Source: Cercospora beticola (taxonomy: Eukaryota > Ascomycota > Dothideomycetes > Mycosphaerellales > Mycosphaerellaceae). From it: a stretch of 64,000 nt of DNA. A model generated the notes under the pieces. The model saw nothing but the letters and a program-made list of their open reading frames with translations, was not told where the DNA came from and searched no databases. The stretch is from positions 3,968,001-4,032,000 of the forward strand of contig NC_088939.1 in NCBI RefSeq assembly GCF_033473495.1, written 5' to 3'. The position numbers were made by a program, and so were the translations under genes. Every line of letters begins with the position of its first letter. Position 1 is the first letter of the stretch. Positions 1-10,525 of this stretch are shown here, piece after piece.

Positions 1-1092
1 CGCTGGACTGCCATCGAGTGAGTCGAGATCTGATTCTTGTTCGGTAGCGTGGCCAACATACTCAGCATCCGCAGAATCCTCGCCTTGGTCGTCTTCGTCA
101 ATCACTTGTTCATCATCGAGCTCTCGCTCGTTCAAGATTTTCGAGAGGCCAGTGTTGTAAGTTACCACATCCTCATGCACATCATCGAAGTCTGATTCGT
201 GAAGATTGAAGAACGTGGGCGGCACAGGAGCAGCAGTTGGAGCAGCCTCTGCCGGGCTCGTTGGCTGGCGATCAACCAAGTTGATACTCTCAGGCACAGT
301 AGTGCGCAGTGGAGCAGATGTGGGCTTGGAGGGCGCTGCTTGGTTCTCGTCAAAGTCTAGGTCGTCCTCGTCCAGCAGGCTTATGACCTTCTTGTGCGCT
401 GTTTTGACCTCATCCAGGTCGATCGGTTGACTTTGTGTGCCCATCTTGGGTTGTTCTGGGGTGGTTTCTGCGGATTGGGTCTGCTCGACACAGCTGCCGA
501 CCGAGTCGATGTCGAACTCGATGTCGCTGTCAAAGTCGGACTGGTCGGAGAGATCGGGAGCCTCAAAGACACGGACGCCGCGCGACGTGACTGGGTGGTG
601 ACTGCCCTCAGGGTGGCTATCGTGTTGCTGGAGATGGCGGAAGGTGACGGAGACGCCGTCGTGTGCCTCTGCAGAATCAAGGTCAGTGATCTCGAAGCCG
701 TGAAGGAACAGACGTCCGAAGTTGTAGTGGGGCCTCAGTATACCTTCACCCCTCGACACTCGCTCTCCAAACTTGATCACATCACCAGACTTGAGGGTGA
801 ACTCAGTGAGAGGCGTTAAGCGGCGCCCATTCACGGCGGTGCCGTGTAGGCTGTTTAGGTCGGTAAGAGTGATTTGCGTGCCGGGTGTAGCCCACGGGGC
901 GACGCGGATCTCAGCGTGCTGGCGGGAGACGACCGCACAGTCGAAGAGGGCGTTGTTTGTGCGAGCCTCCATGGCGGCCTTGCTCCTGGAGGTGCGACCG
1001 ACCACACAGGGCTTGTCTGGAATCAGATCGATGGAGCGATGGTCATCGCCGGTGGTCGAGCTGAGGGCGATGCAGGTCAGATAGGGCGGCAT
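1..1092 (-). CDS. FHA-domain protein, 3' end outside window
   Basis: The minus-strand frame is open from an ATG at 1092 to the window edge: 364 codons, no stop, so the C-terminus is missing. Residues ~20-115 look like a forkhead-associated phosphothreonine-binding domain, with VGRTSRS, then VVSRQHAEI, then LNSLHGTAVNGRRL. These match the Gly-Arg, Ser-Arg-x-His and Asn-Gly landmarks of the family. After ~170 the protein becomes acidic and Ser/Thr-rich (runs such as DSDIEFDIDS and DDEQVIDEDD), likely disordered. FHA proteins read phosphothreonine in DNA-damage, cell-cycle or transcription complexes; which role applies here cannot be told from this part. No intron is needed in the visible part. 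The start is the first ATG of the frame and lies ~20 residues before the domain. The gene is divergent from the RNA polymerase III gene, with 701 bp between them. Confidence 0.8.
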   Translation of the reverse strand, partial: MPPYLTCIALSSTTGDDHRSIDLIPDKPCVVGRTSRSKAAMEARTNNALFDCAVVSRQHAEIRVAPWATPGTQITLTDLNSLHGTAVNGRRLTPLTEFTLKSGDVIKFGERVSRGEGILRPHYNFGRLFLHGFEITDLDSAEAHDGVSVTFRHLQQHDSHPEGSHHPVTSRGVRVFEAPDLSDQSDFDSDIEFDIDSVGSCVEQTQSAETTPEQPKMGTQSQPIDLDEVKTAHKKVISLLDEDDLDFDENQAAPSKPTSAPLRTTVPESINLVDRQPTSPAEAAPTAAPVPPTFFNLHESDFDDVHEDVVTYNTGLSKILNERELDDEQVIDEDDQGEDSADAEYVGHATEQESDLDSLDGSPA

Positions 1093-1793
1093 GTTGGCGG
1101 CGGCAGCAGCTCGAGGCTGTGGTATGACGAGGTGCTGCCAGGGGCCGGGCGACGGCTGTGTTGTGGTCAGGTCAGTGGTGGTGGACGGCGGTCAGTGAGT
1201 GTATGTGCGGAAGGTAGCAGTAGAAGTGGTGGAGAGAGAGATGGTGGTTCCGTGGGTAGGTGAGTCGATGGTTCCAAGCACGACACCGTTACTGGCCCCT
1301 CCTTGGGCGAGCTCGAAGCAGGTGACTCTGTGGTGCTGTGCTGTGCTGCCTGCCTGCAAGGCAAGTGCCGCCCGCCAATCGCCCTGTGCCTCTTTTTGCC
1401 TCGAGGAGCAACAGCTGCGCACACGCTTGTTCTGATCAAGACTGTACAAAGCACAGCGTGTGTGCAGTCGAGCAGCAGTACGTCGTCGTGAGTGGACTTG
1501 AGAACGCTTCGTTATCAGCGCGATAAGAGCTGCAGTCACGCGGGTCGCGACTGCCTAAACGCGACCGTGTCGGAAGCTAAATTGAACCAGCGAAGCTAGC
1601 CGAATTGACGCTAGTGCGGGCACATCCAGAGCGTCGGCGTTGCTGCTGGTCAACCGCCGACTTGAAAATCGGCTGCTCGTGCCAGTGAGCAACGAATGAG
1701 TTGGATATGAGTCGTTGCGCCCGCGACGCACAAGCTGCCTTCGACAACACCATGACCCGATAGCACATATTCCGCACCGCCTGTCCCTCAGCC
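1093..1793. promoter_or_regulatory. Divergent intergenic region (FHA gene / RPC1)
   Basis: This 701 bp spacer separates two divergent genes, so it should hold both promoters and 5' leaders. ORFs of 60-115 codons cross it on both strands, but none matches a family I know. No clear TATA box or repeat was seen. Confidence 0.4.
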
Positions 1794-4700
1794 ATGGAGA
1801 CCGACGAATTTACGACCAAAGAGCAGGTCGTCGACAATGTGCCCAAGCGCATCAAGTCGCTGCACTTCGGCCTGCTCAGTCCGCCAGATGTGATCGCACA
1901 GTCCGTTGTCAATGTCGCCGACCGCAACCTCTACGACTTGGCTATGACCCAAGGCGGCCCGCGCACTATCACGAAGCAGGGTCCTTTAGATTCGCGATTG
2001 GGAACTTCAGCGAAAAATGGGCAGTGTGGCACATGCGGGCAAGGATTGAAAGAGTGCAATGGCCATTTTGGACACGTGAAGCTGGCCCTGCCATGCTTCC
2101 ACTATGGCTACCTCAAGAAGATCATCGAGATCATGAATTGCATTTGCAAAGACTGCAGCAAGGTGTTGTTGCCCGAGAAAGACAAGCGGAATTATCTCAA
2201 GTCTCTACGGCGACCAGGTCTTGACGGTCTACGGAAGGATGTCATCATCAAGAAGATATCGGGAGAATGCAGAAAGGTGAAGAAATGCCCTCATTGTGAG
2301 GCATTCAACGGTCCGGTCAGAAAGGTTGCAGGACATCCGATCAAGATGTTCCACAACAAATATGCCATTTATACCAATTCGAATGCGAAAAACAAGGTTA
2401 AACCGCCGGACATGCAGGCGTTTGAGAGGACCTTCGAAGAGGCTATCAAAGTGGACAAAGAGATTGACCGACACATGAAGCGGGTTGCAGACGATCTGAC
2501 GCCACTGCGAGTCCTGAACATCCTCAAGAAGGTACCGAATGCCGATGTGGAGTTGCTAGGAATGGATCCTCACAGTGGAGGGCGGCCAGAGTACATGATT
2601 TGGACTCACATCCCCGCGCCGCCCGTTGCTATTCGGCCTTCTGTGGCTCAAGAGACAGCGAGCACTGAGGACGACATCACCAACAAGCTAGGCGACATCG
2701 TCCAGGTCAGCACCTTGATGTCTGCTACGCTCAGAGCTGGTCAACCTCTGGCCAAGGTGATGGACATGTGGGAGTTCCTGCAGGTGCAAATCGCCATGTA
2801 CATCGACGGAAATCTACCTGGCTTGGGCAGAGACAGTGCATATGGCAAAGCTATGCGTGGCTTCTGCCAGCGGTTGAAGGGTAAGCAAGGTAGATTCCGT
2901 GGCAATCTCTCTGGTAAGCGTGTTGATTTCTCTGGACGGACGGTCATCTCGCCAGACCCCAATTTATCGATCGAAGAGGTTGCTGTGCCATCCCGTGTCG
3001 CAGTCAACATGACATATCCGGAAAGAGTCACCAAACACAACTACGAAAAGCTCAAGGCATGCGTAAGAAGAGGCGACAAGGTACACCCCGGCGCCAACTA
3101 CATCATCAAAGGCCGCGATAATCGCAAACTCCACCTGAAATTGGTCGGTCAAAAGGGAGATCTGAAGAAGGTTGCCGATCAGCTCGAGATTGGCGATGTG
3201 GTGGAGCGACATCTTGAGGATGGCGATATTGTACTCTTCAACCGGCAACCTTCTCTGCACAAACTGTCGATTCTTTCACACAGAGCCAAAATTCGACCTT
3301 GGAGAACATTTCGGTTAAACGAATGTGTTTGCAACCCATACAACGCCGATTTTGATGGTGACGAAATGAATTTGCACGTTCCTCAAACTGAAGAAGCACG
3401 AACAGAAGCGACTGAGCTGATGGGCGTCAAGAACAATTTGGCCACGCCCAAGAACGGCTCACCCATCATTGCTGCTATTCAGGATTTTATCACAGGCGCT
3501 TATTTGATCAGTCAGAAAGATCGCTTCTTCAGCCGCAGACACTTTACACATGTGGTCGGTTTCATGTACAATGGCATGCAGGCAAAGGATCCTTACACAG
3601 GTAAAGAGTATCCTATCGTGATCCCACCGCCAGCCATTTGGAAGCCACAGACGCTCTGGACAGGCAAGCAAATCTGGAATCTTCTTATCAAGCCACATCC
3701 GGACTATCCTGTCAATGTCAACTTAGAGGCACGGATGAAGTCCTTCGCGCCTCCTTCCCGTCCCGGTGAGATTCCAGACATGGTTGACACTGATTCGTAC
3801 CTCGTCATTCGCAACAGCGAGACAATGTGCGGCGGTTACGACAAGGCGACCATCGGCGATGGCAAGAAAGACAGCTTGTTCTACGTCATTCTCAGAGACT
3901 TCGGCGCAGACTATGCTGCCGCTGCCATGACCCGGCTGGCAAAGCTATCTGCGAGATGGCTTGGGGAGCAAGGCTTCTCCATCGGTATCAGCGACGTCTA
4001 CCCTAGCGACAAGTTGACAAAGCGAAAACTTGCTCTCGTTGACGCAGCTTACAAGAAATGTGACGAGATCATCCACAAATATAAGACTGGCAAACTGGAG
4101 CGCAGTGCCGGTTGTGACGAAGAACAGACGATGGAAATCATGCTCTCAGGTATTCTAAGTAAAGTCCGGCAAGAGTGTGGTGATGCCTGTTTCGCTGAAT
4201 TGAGCAAGTATAACGCACCCATGACCATGGCCAAGTGCGGTTCCAAAGGCTCGAACATCAACGTCTCGCAAATGGTTGCTGTCGTCGGACAGCAAATTAT
4301 TGGCGGGAAACGTGTTCTGGAAGGTTTTCAGGATCGAACGCTTCCACACTTCTTCAAAGCAAGCCCTGATCCGCTCGCCAAAGGCTTTGTGTTTGACAGC
4401 TTCTTCACTGGCCTGACACCGACGGAATTCATTTTCCACGCCATGTCTGGTCGTGAGGGTCTGGTCGATACAGCTGTCAAGACTGCCGAGACTGGCTACA
4501 TGTCCCGTCGACTGATGAAGAGTTTGGAAGATTTGAGTGCACAATATGACCAGACGGTGAGAAACTCTTCTGGCGGTATCGTGCAGATGAAGTTTGGAGA
4601 CGACGGACTCGATCCAGTCGACATGGAAGGCAATGCCAAGCCAGTCAACATGGAACGCACATGGTCACACGCCATCGAAAGCACCTGGAACAACAGTGAA

Positions 4701-6254
4701 GAGTGCATGACTAAGGAGGACATTGAGACCTGCACCCATACCGTCCTCAACAAGGAGCGCGCCAAGTTGGGACGATTTACCGACGATGGAATGGCCCTGG
4801 ACTACAAAGATGATCGGCCGATGAGCACTGATCAGCTTGAGTATTCTCGGCAATTCCTGGACGACGTCACCAATTTCATATTCCAGAAGGCAAACAAGAT
4901 GATCAAGTCGCAGCAGCGCATGAGCGCCAGTGACGCCGTATTCAGGATTACGCGATCTGCACTTGAGAGGTTCTTGCATCTCTGCGTACACAAATTCGAG
5001 AAGTCCAAAGTGGAAGCCGGTCATGCTGTAGGTGCCGTTGGTGCCCAGTCCATCGGTGAGCCCGGTACGCAAATGACCTTGAAGACTTTCCATTTCGCTG
5101 GTGTCGCTGGTATGTCCATTACACAAGGTGTACCTCGTATCAAGGAAATCATCAACGCGAGCAAGATCATCAGTACGCCCGTCATTACCTGCCATCTGGA
5201 CTCTCCCTACGAAGACATGGCTGCAAGATTCGCAAAGGCATTGATGGAGAAGACGTACTTGGGCGATATCGTTGACTACATCGAAGATGTGTGGCACGCA
5301 AATGGATGCTACATCAACATGCGGGTTAACTGGCAACAAATCGAGAATCTGGGCCTTCGCATCGGCATGGGCCATCTCCTTGACGCGATTGAGCGGACCA
5401 AGGGATACAAGACGCTTGGTGTTTCGGCGAGGAACTCCGGCATGAATCACATTCGTGTTTCTGTCAACGCGCCGGAAAAGGAGCGTCCGAAGCGCAGCAC
5501 GTCTACTGCCAAGGCGCGCAACGTCGACTCTGATGGCTCTGAACTCATGTTCGTCCATATCCACAACCTGAAGCGCAAGCTTCCCCAGGTCGTGGTCAAG
5601 GGCTACCCAGACGCACATCGTGCCATCATCAAGAAAGACGACAAGAAAGACCACAATGGCAAAGAACCCATCTCCGTCTTTGTCGAAGGTTACGGTCTCA
5701 AGCAATGCATGACTACTGACGGCGTGGACGGCTACCGAACCAAAACCAACAATGTCATGGAATGCCGTGATGTTCTTGGTATCGAAGCTGCCCGCAAGAC
5801 CATCATCAACGAAATTGATGCCGTCATGGGCAGTATGGACATCGATCCTCGACATATGCAACTGCTCGCAGATGTGATGACATACAAGGGTGAAGTTCTG
5901 GGCATCACACGTTTCGGTCTCGCCAAGATGCGTGATAGCGTGCTGCAATTGGCCTCGTTCGAGAAGACGCCCGACCATCTGTTCGAGGCTGCTGCGAAGA
6001 TGAAGAAGGATGACATTGAAGGTGTTTCGGAATGTATCATTATGGGTCAGAGCATGAGTGTGGGAACAGGCGCCATGAAGGTCGTCCGCCCGCTGAACTT
6101 GGAAGGCACGGAAAATGTGACGAGTACGACGAGCTTCAAAGGCGAGGTGAAGAGGGCCACGGCCACGAGGAAGGAGCGATTGAGACAGCGGCGGACGGCT
6201 CTAATGCCAGAGATGACCAATGGACATGCCACCGTCGCTGCTGCTGCTGGATAG
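1794..6254 (+). CDS. RPC1: DNA-directed RNA polymerase III largest subunit (RPC160)
   Basis: A single 1,486-aa exon; the yeast orthologue Rpo31 is ~1,460 aa. This nuclear subunit forms the clamp and half of the active centre of Pol III, which makes tRNA, 5S rRNA and U6. Visible landmarks: the N-terminal zinc site around residues 75-95 (CGTCGQGLKEC then HFGH), a second Cys pair pattern CKDC..CPHC, the catalytic metal-A loop NADFDGDEMNLH near residue 518 with its three Asp, and the trigger-loop region with EPGTQMTLKTFHFAGV near 1,090. The phrase GVKNNLATPKNGSPIIAAIQD after the metal loop is typical of the Pol III subunit rather than Pol I or II, and there is no heptad CTD. The ATG at 1794 sits in a strong context (CAGCCATGG). 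The C-terminal ~40 residues are basic and low-complexity. Confidence 0.97.
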   Translation: METDEFTTKEQVVDNVPKRIKSLHFGLLSPPDVIAQSVVNVADRNLYDLAMTQGGPRTITKQGPLDSRLGTSAKNGQCGTCGQGLKECNGHFGHVKLALPCFHYGYLKKIIEIMNCICKDCSKVLLPEKDKRNYLKSLRRPGLDGLRKDVIIKKISGECRKVKKCPHCEAFNGPVRKVAGHPIKMFHNKYAIYTNSNAKNKVKPPDMQAFERTFEEAIKVDKEIDRHMKRVADDLTPLRVLNILKKVPNADVELLGMDPHSGGRPEYMIWTHIPAPPVAIRPSVAQETASTEDDITNKLGDIVQVSTLMSATLRAGQPLAKVMDMWEFLQVQIAMYIDGNLPGLGRDSAYGKAMRGFCQRLKGKQGRFRGNLSGKRVDFSGRTVISPDPNLSIEEVAVPSRVAVNMTYPERVTKHNYEKLKACVRRGDKVHPGANYIIKGRDNRKLHLKLVGQKGDLKKVADQLEIGDVVERHLEDGDIVLFNRQPSLHKLSILSHRAKIRPWRTFRLNECVCNPYNADFDGDEMNLHVPQTEEARTEATELMGVKNNLATPKNGSPIIAAIQDFITGAYLISQKDRFFSRRHFTHVVGFMYNGMQAKDPYTGKEYPIVIPPPAIWKPQTLWTGKQIWNLLIKPHPDYPVNVNLEARMKSFAPPSRPGEIPDMVDTDSYLVIRNSETMCGGYDKATIGDGKKDSLFYVILRDFGADYAAAAMTRLAKLSARWLGEQGFSIGISDVYPSDKLTKRKLALVDAAYKKCDEIIHKYKTGKLERSAGCDEEQTMEIMLSGILSKVRQECGDACFAELSKYNAPMTMAKCGSKGSNINVSQMVAVVGQQIIGGKRVLEGFQDRTLPHFFKASPDPLAKGFVFDSFFTGLTPTEFIFHAMSGREGLVDTAVKTAETGYMSRRLMKSLEDLSAQYDQTVRNSSGGIVQMKFGDDGLDPVDMEGNAKPVNMERTWSHAIESTWNNSEECMTKEDIETCTHTVLNKERAKLGRFTDDGMALDYKDDRPMSTDQLEYSRQFLDDVTNFIFQKANKMIKSQQRMSASDAVFRITRSALERFLHLCVHKFEKSKVEAGHAVGAVGAQSIGEPGTQMTLKTFHFAGVAGMSITQGVPRIKEIINASKIISTPVITCHLDSPYEDMAARFAKALMEKTYLGDIVDYIEDVWHANGCYINMRVNWQQIENLGLRIGMGHLLDAIERTKGYKTLGVSARNSGMNHIRVSVNAPEKERPKRSTSTAKARNVDSDGSELMFVHIHNLKRKLPQVVVKGYPDAHRAIIKKDDKKDHNGKEPISVFVEGYGLKQCMTTDGVDGYRTKTNNVMECRDVLGIEAARKTIINEIDAVMGSMDIDPRHMQLLADVMTYKGEVLGITRFGLAKMRDSVLQLASFEKTPDHLFEAAAKMKKDDIEGVSECIIMGQSMSVGTGAMKVVRPLNLEGTENVTSTTSFKGEVKRATATRKERLRQRRTALMPEMTNGHATVAAAAG

Positions 6255-6513
6255 GATCGGCAGCAGAAGAAGCGGCGGCGGCGTGCTTGAAAAGTTTTAG
6301 CGAGGCGTTGGGTAGATGAAAACCTGCAACAGGAATGAAAAGGTAGAAGGAGATGATGCATCTGGGCAGAATTTGTCCTTTAAAGATCAGTCTCTAGTGT
6401 CTAGCCTCGAAATAGAATGGTCAGACCGTTCTCGTCCAAAAGCTCTGCTTTCTTCGTTCCGTTACTCATGCACTCGTTTCTTCTTGCTCTTACTATCGCC
6501 ATACAGTACACGC

Positions 6514-9500
6514 TCACAGCTTCAGTAACCTCAACAGCAAACGGATATCCTTGACATCTGTCTCCTCTTCAGCGACGCCCTTATCGTCGCCACTAACCTT
6601 GACAACACCCTTGCTCGCCGCTTTGGAAAAGGTAGCACTCTGTTGAGTGAACATTTCTTCCATCTGTCGCTCCTGCTCAAGTCGGCTAACTTCAGCAACG
6701 GCGGCCTTCTCGCCATCCGGCGCGCCATCGGTGCTCGCAGGAGCCAGCACGCTGTATGCCACTTGCACATCGTCTGTTGGCACAAGACCAGCACGCTTAC
6801 GGAGGCGCTGGATGCGGTTCAGGACTTCTCGGGCGAGACCTTCTTGCGCGAGCTCGGGGTAAGCGAAAGCGTCCAGGACGACCAGGACGTCACCTTCAGT
6901 GCCCGCCTCGAGGTTTTTGGTCTCAGCGGACTCCTTGAGTTTACGCTGTACGCGGAGATCTTCTGAAGTGAGTTCTTTGCCTTCGACAGTGAGCTTGCCA
7001 GAGTCGAGGAAAGCTCGAAGCTCGCCAGGGGAGACCTTTGGCAAAGCGGCCTTGATCTTTGCCGCATCCTTCTTGAACTTCTGGCCAAGACTCTTCACAT
7101 CCGGTAGTACGGAGTACTCCACGCCGTATTTGCTCTCTTCGCTCGTGAGGACAAGATCGCGCACGTTGAGTTCTTCTGTAACATAGCGTTCAAGCGTCCG
7201 CACATCTTCCAGAAACTCAGGATCCTGGTGCAAGACAATCAAAGTCTTGAGTGGGGTCTTCAAGGACACTGTTCGTCGGTCTCTGCAGATACGACCCAGC
7301 TCGATGACCTTCTGCATGCGGCTCACGCGTCGCTCAACTGTAGTGTCGAAAAGCTCTTGTCGCACATCGGGGAATCGGAAGAAGTGAACACTGCGCACAT
7401 CTTGTCCCTTCGAGATAGACTCTGGCAGATGTGATGCCAGTCGCTGGAAGATATTGTCGCTCAAGAAAGGAATGAAAGGAGCCAGTGCGCGTGTCAATGT
7501 GTAAAGAACCTCGTACAGGGTGTTCAGGGCGTGCAGCGTGTCGGTGGTGCTGCCCTCCTCTTCTTCAGCGCCATTTACCTCTCCATCGACACCGTTGGTG
7601 GCTGGCGCCGCGGCTGGCGCACCACTTTGACCCTTCAGGCGGTTGCGGTTGAAGCGAATGTACCAGTTTGTTACATCATCAACCATCTTCAACAGCCTAG
7701 GCACGACAGTGTAGAGTCTGTAGGCCTCCATCTCCTGATTCACGTACTGGATGAGAGATTGTGTCGCTGCAAGAACCCATCTATCCATGATGTTGTGATT
7801 CGACTTTTGTGCTTCAGGGTCGAAGACAAAGTCCTGGTTAGTGTTCTTTTTGTAGAGAGCGGCTTGCTGGGCGAAGAAATTGTATGAGTTCCACAGTGGC
7901 AGCAACACACCAGACACGATCTGCTTGACGCCGAGCTCCGCGAATCGCAGTGGTTCACCACGCACCACAGGCGAGTCGATCAGGTAGAGCCTCAGCGCAT
8001 CGGAACCATACTTGTCAATAACGACCATAGGGTCCGGGAAGTTCTTGAGTGATTTCGACATCTTCTTGCCATCCTCTGCAAGTACGATACCGTTGACAAC
8101 ACAATTCTTGTATGGGAACGTTCCGAAGAGGTGGGTACCGAGCACGGAGAGCGTGTAGAACCAACCACGAGTCTGGTCTAGACCTTCAGCGATAAAGTCA
8201 CCTGGGAATTTGGTGAAGAGCTCTTTACCAGGACCTTCCTCTGACGTCGTGCCTGACGCCGGATTGGCAGCATCGAAGCCAGGATACGAGAACGGATAAT
8301 GCGAAGAAGCGTACGGCATCGAACCAGACTCGAACCAGCAGTCGAAGACTTCTTCCACACGACGCAGCGTGCCCTTGCCTTGTTGTGATGGAATGGTGAT
8401 GGAGTCAATGGTGTCTCTGTGCAGATCCTTGATCTCGCCCTCGTAACCCGACAGTTTCTTCAGCTCTGCAACAGAAGAGACGCAAACAACCTCCTTGAAG
8501 TCATCTGACACCCACAGCGGAAGAGGTGTCCCCCAGAATCGATTTCTGCTGACATTCCAGTCTTTTGCAGAGGCAAGCCAGTTGTGGAAACGACCAGTAT
8601 TTACTGACTCCGGAACCCAATGTGTCTTCTTCAGATTGTCAGTCAGCTGTGGTGAGATCTCCTCTACCTTGATAAACCACGATGGAACAGCGCGTTGGAT
8701 GAGTGGCGTCTTCGAGCGGGGACAGAATGGATATCTGTGGGTGATCTGGCCCTTTCTGACCATTCGTTGATCCTGCTCGAGCTTCTTGATGATGGCCTTG
8801 TCCGCAGCTTTGACGTGCTGACCGACGAAGTCCGTCACGTCGGGAGTGAACTCCCCCTGGGTGTTCAGTGGATTTGGTGGAGGTCGCTCAGGAAGGAAGA
8901 TCTTCTCTCGCCAGCAAATGGCGTAATCGTCCTCACCGAATGAAGGCGATTGGTGGACAACGCCCACACCTTCGTCTGACTTGACGTATGTGTCGTTGAC
9001 CACGCGGAAAGCAATGTCCTTGAATTGGTCGTAGAAGTAGCTGAAGATTGGCTTGTACTTCCACCCAGCCAGATCTGTGCCTTTGATCTTCAACGGGAAT
9101 TGCTGGAACTTGTCCTTCGCCTTCTTCGGGTCCTTGAACAGTACCTTCAGACCCGCTTCGAGCATGATCAAGTTCTTCCCGCTCTCCTTGTCATGCACGA
9201 CGATGTACTCGAACTCAGGGCTTGTACAGAGCGCCAGATTACTCGGTAGCGTCCAAGGTGTCGTTGTCCATGCCACGAAATTGACCTCACCGCCCACCAG
9301 GTTTGTGACCTCTTCAATCTTTGCCCGAACATGCTCCGGTTGCTGGTCCACCGGCAGAACAGGAAAGCTGACTGTGACTGCAGGGTCCTGTACATCTCTG
9401 TAGTCTTCCTGTGCCTCAGATTTCGACAGTGCGGTGCCCAAGGCTGTGGAATATGGAAGCACTCTCGCGCCGTGGTATACAAGCCCTTTCTTGTGGAGCT

Positions 9501-9990
9501 GAGCAAACACCCACCAACAACTCTCCATGAAGGTCGCATCCATCGTCTTGTAGTCGCGATCAAAGTCGATCCATCGTCCCAGTCTTCCAATGACCTTTCT
9601 CCACTCCCCAGCGTAGGTCAAGACGACCTCTCGACATCGTCGATTGTACTCTGCTATGCCAATCTTGTCTACTGCAGCCTTGCCTCGCACACCGAACTCC
9701 TCTTGTAGTGCTTTATCGATGATCTGCTCGATTGGTACACCATGTGTGTCCCACCCAAACCGACGCTCTACATATCGCCCTCGCATCGACCAATAGCGGG
9801 GAATGATGTCTTTTATGGTGGAGGCGAGCAGATGACCATAGTGAGGTGTTCCGGTAGCGAATGGAGGGCCATCGTAGAAGACGTAGGGCTTCTCGTCCTT
9901 GCTGAGTTCGAGCTGGCGGTGGAAGGCGTTGTTGTCGTCCCAGTGCGCGAGGATGCGCTCTTCTTCGGCGGGGAAGTTGATAGAGCCCAT
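6514..9990 (-). CDS. ILS1: Isoleucyl-tRNA synthetase, cytoplasmic
   Basis: A single 1,158-aa exon, close to the ~1,070-aa yeast enzyme plus insertions. It charges tRNA-Ile with isoleucine using ATP. It is a class I synthetase: the HIGH-type signature is HYGH in PPFATGTPHYGHLLAS (~residue 50), and the KMSKS loop is GKKMSKSLKNF (~640). The editing (CP1) domain lies between, including the WTTTPWTLPSN motif. The region after ~700 carries the anticodon-binding domain and a fungal Ala/Gly/Glu-rich insertion (around 7,560-7,620). No mitochondrial presequence is visible, so the cytosolic form is inferred. It is convergent with RPC1, the two stops being only 259 bp apart, so the 3' UTRs are short or overlap. 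Confidence 0.97.
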   Translation of the reverse strand: MGSINFPAEEERILAHWDDNNAFHRQLELSKDEKPYVFYDGPPFATGTPHYGHLLASTIKDIIPRYWSMRGRYVERRFGWDTHGVPIEQIIDKALQEEFGVRGKAAVDKIGIAEYNRRCREVVLTYAGEWRKVIGRLGRWIDFDRDYKTMDATFMESCWWVFAQLHKKGLVYHGARVLPYSTALGTALSKSEAQEDYRDVQDPAVTVSFPVLPVDQQPEHVRAKIEEVTNLVGGEVNFVAWTTTPWTLPSNLALCTSPEFEYIVVHDKESGKNLIMLEAGLKVLFKDPKKAKDKFQQFPLKIKGTDLAGWKYKPIFSYFYDQFKDIAFRVVNDTYVKSDEGVGVVHQSPSFGEDDYAICWREKIFLPERPPPNPLNTQGEFTPDVTDFVGQHVKAADKAIIKKLEQDQRMVRKGQITHRYPFCPRSKTPLIQRAVPSWFIKVEEISPQLTDNLKKTHWVPESVNTGRFHNWLASAKDWNVSRNRFWGTPLPLWVSDDFKEVVCVSSVAELKKLSGYEGEIKDLHRDTIDSITIPSQQGKGTLRRVEEVFDCWFESGSMPYASSHYPFSYPGFDAANPASGTTSEEGPGKELFTKFPGDFIAEGLDQTRGWFYTLSVLGTHLFGTFPYKNCVVNGIVLAEDGKKMSKSLKNFPDPMVVIDKYGSDALRLYLIDSPVVRGEPLRFAELGVKQIVSGVLLPLWNSYNFFAQQAALYKKNTNQDFVFDPEAQKSNHNIMDRWVLAATQSLIQYVNQEMEAYRLYTVVPRLLKMVDDVTNWYIRFNRNRLKGQSGAPAAAPATNGVDGEVNGAEEEEGSTTDTLHALNTLYEVLYTLTRALAPFIPFLSDNIFQRLASHLPESISKGQDVRSVHFFRFPDVRQELFDTTVERRVSRMQKVIELGRICRDRRTVSLKTPLKTLIVLHQDPEFLEDVRTLERYVTEELNVRDLVLTSEESKYGVEYSVLPDVKSLGQKFKKDAAKIKAALPKVSPGELRAFLDSGKLTVEGKELTSEDLRVQRKLKESAETKNLEAGTEGDVLVVLDAFAYPELAQEGLAREVLNRIQRLRKRAGLVPTDDVQVAYSVLAPASTDGAPDGEKAAVAEVSRLEQERQMEEMFTQQSATFSKAASKGVVKVSGDDKGVAEEETDVKDIRLLLRLLKL

Positions 9991-10525
9991 TGCGGGCGAA
10001 GGGTTAAGTGGAAAGCTCTACTTGAGCGCTTGGTAGGTTGCTCACACCTTGGATAGCGAAGTGAGCACTAGGCGAGATCAATCTGCTTGATGTGTTGCCC
10101 CAGAATGACTCCTGCAACAGAGTCACCTCTTGAAGTGGGATGAGTAAAAGTGCCAAGAAACGAAAGAATCCCCGAGAAATTCCCGATGGAGACACACCTG
10201 CAGTCTGCTGGGCTACACCTTCTACATGAACTGTTCGTCCATCTCGCCGTCAAAGCCGCGAACGAGATACAGCGCGTCGAGCACGCCATTCCAGAATGAA
10301 CACTACGAGGGCCGATTGACAAGACACAAACACTTTTCGATATCGTACAATATGGACAAGTACTAGATCTACCACTGAGGGGCAGGCTTGGATGCAACAT
10401 CCAGAATATGGAGATGCAGATGCTCCTCTCCTCCGAACCACTGCTGCTGAATTTCAACACTCAATCTTGCTGTCTCGGCGAGCCTGACTGCTCCAGCAGT
10501 CTGGCTCCGTCCGTAGCAGTAGAGC
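9991..10525. other. Intergenic, ILS1 promoter side
   Basis: This 535 bp stretch lies between the ILS1 start and the stop of the AhpD-like gene, both on the minus strand. It should contain the ILS1 promoter and the upstream gene's 3' UTR. No gene, repeat or RNA is recognised. Confidence 0.4.

Noticed and set aside
4665..5978. 437-codon frame antisense to RPC1
   Set aside because: It is a shadow of strong codon bias in the Pol III gene; no domain, and the RPC1 frame is certain.
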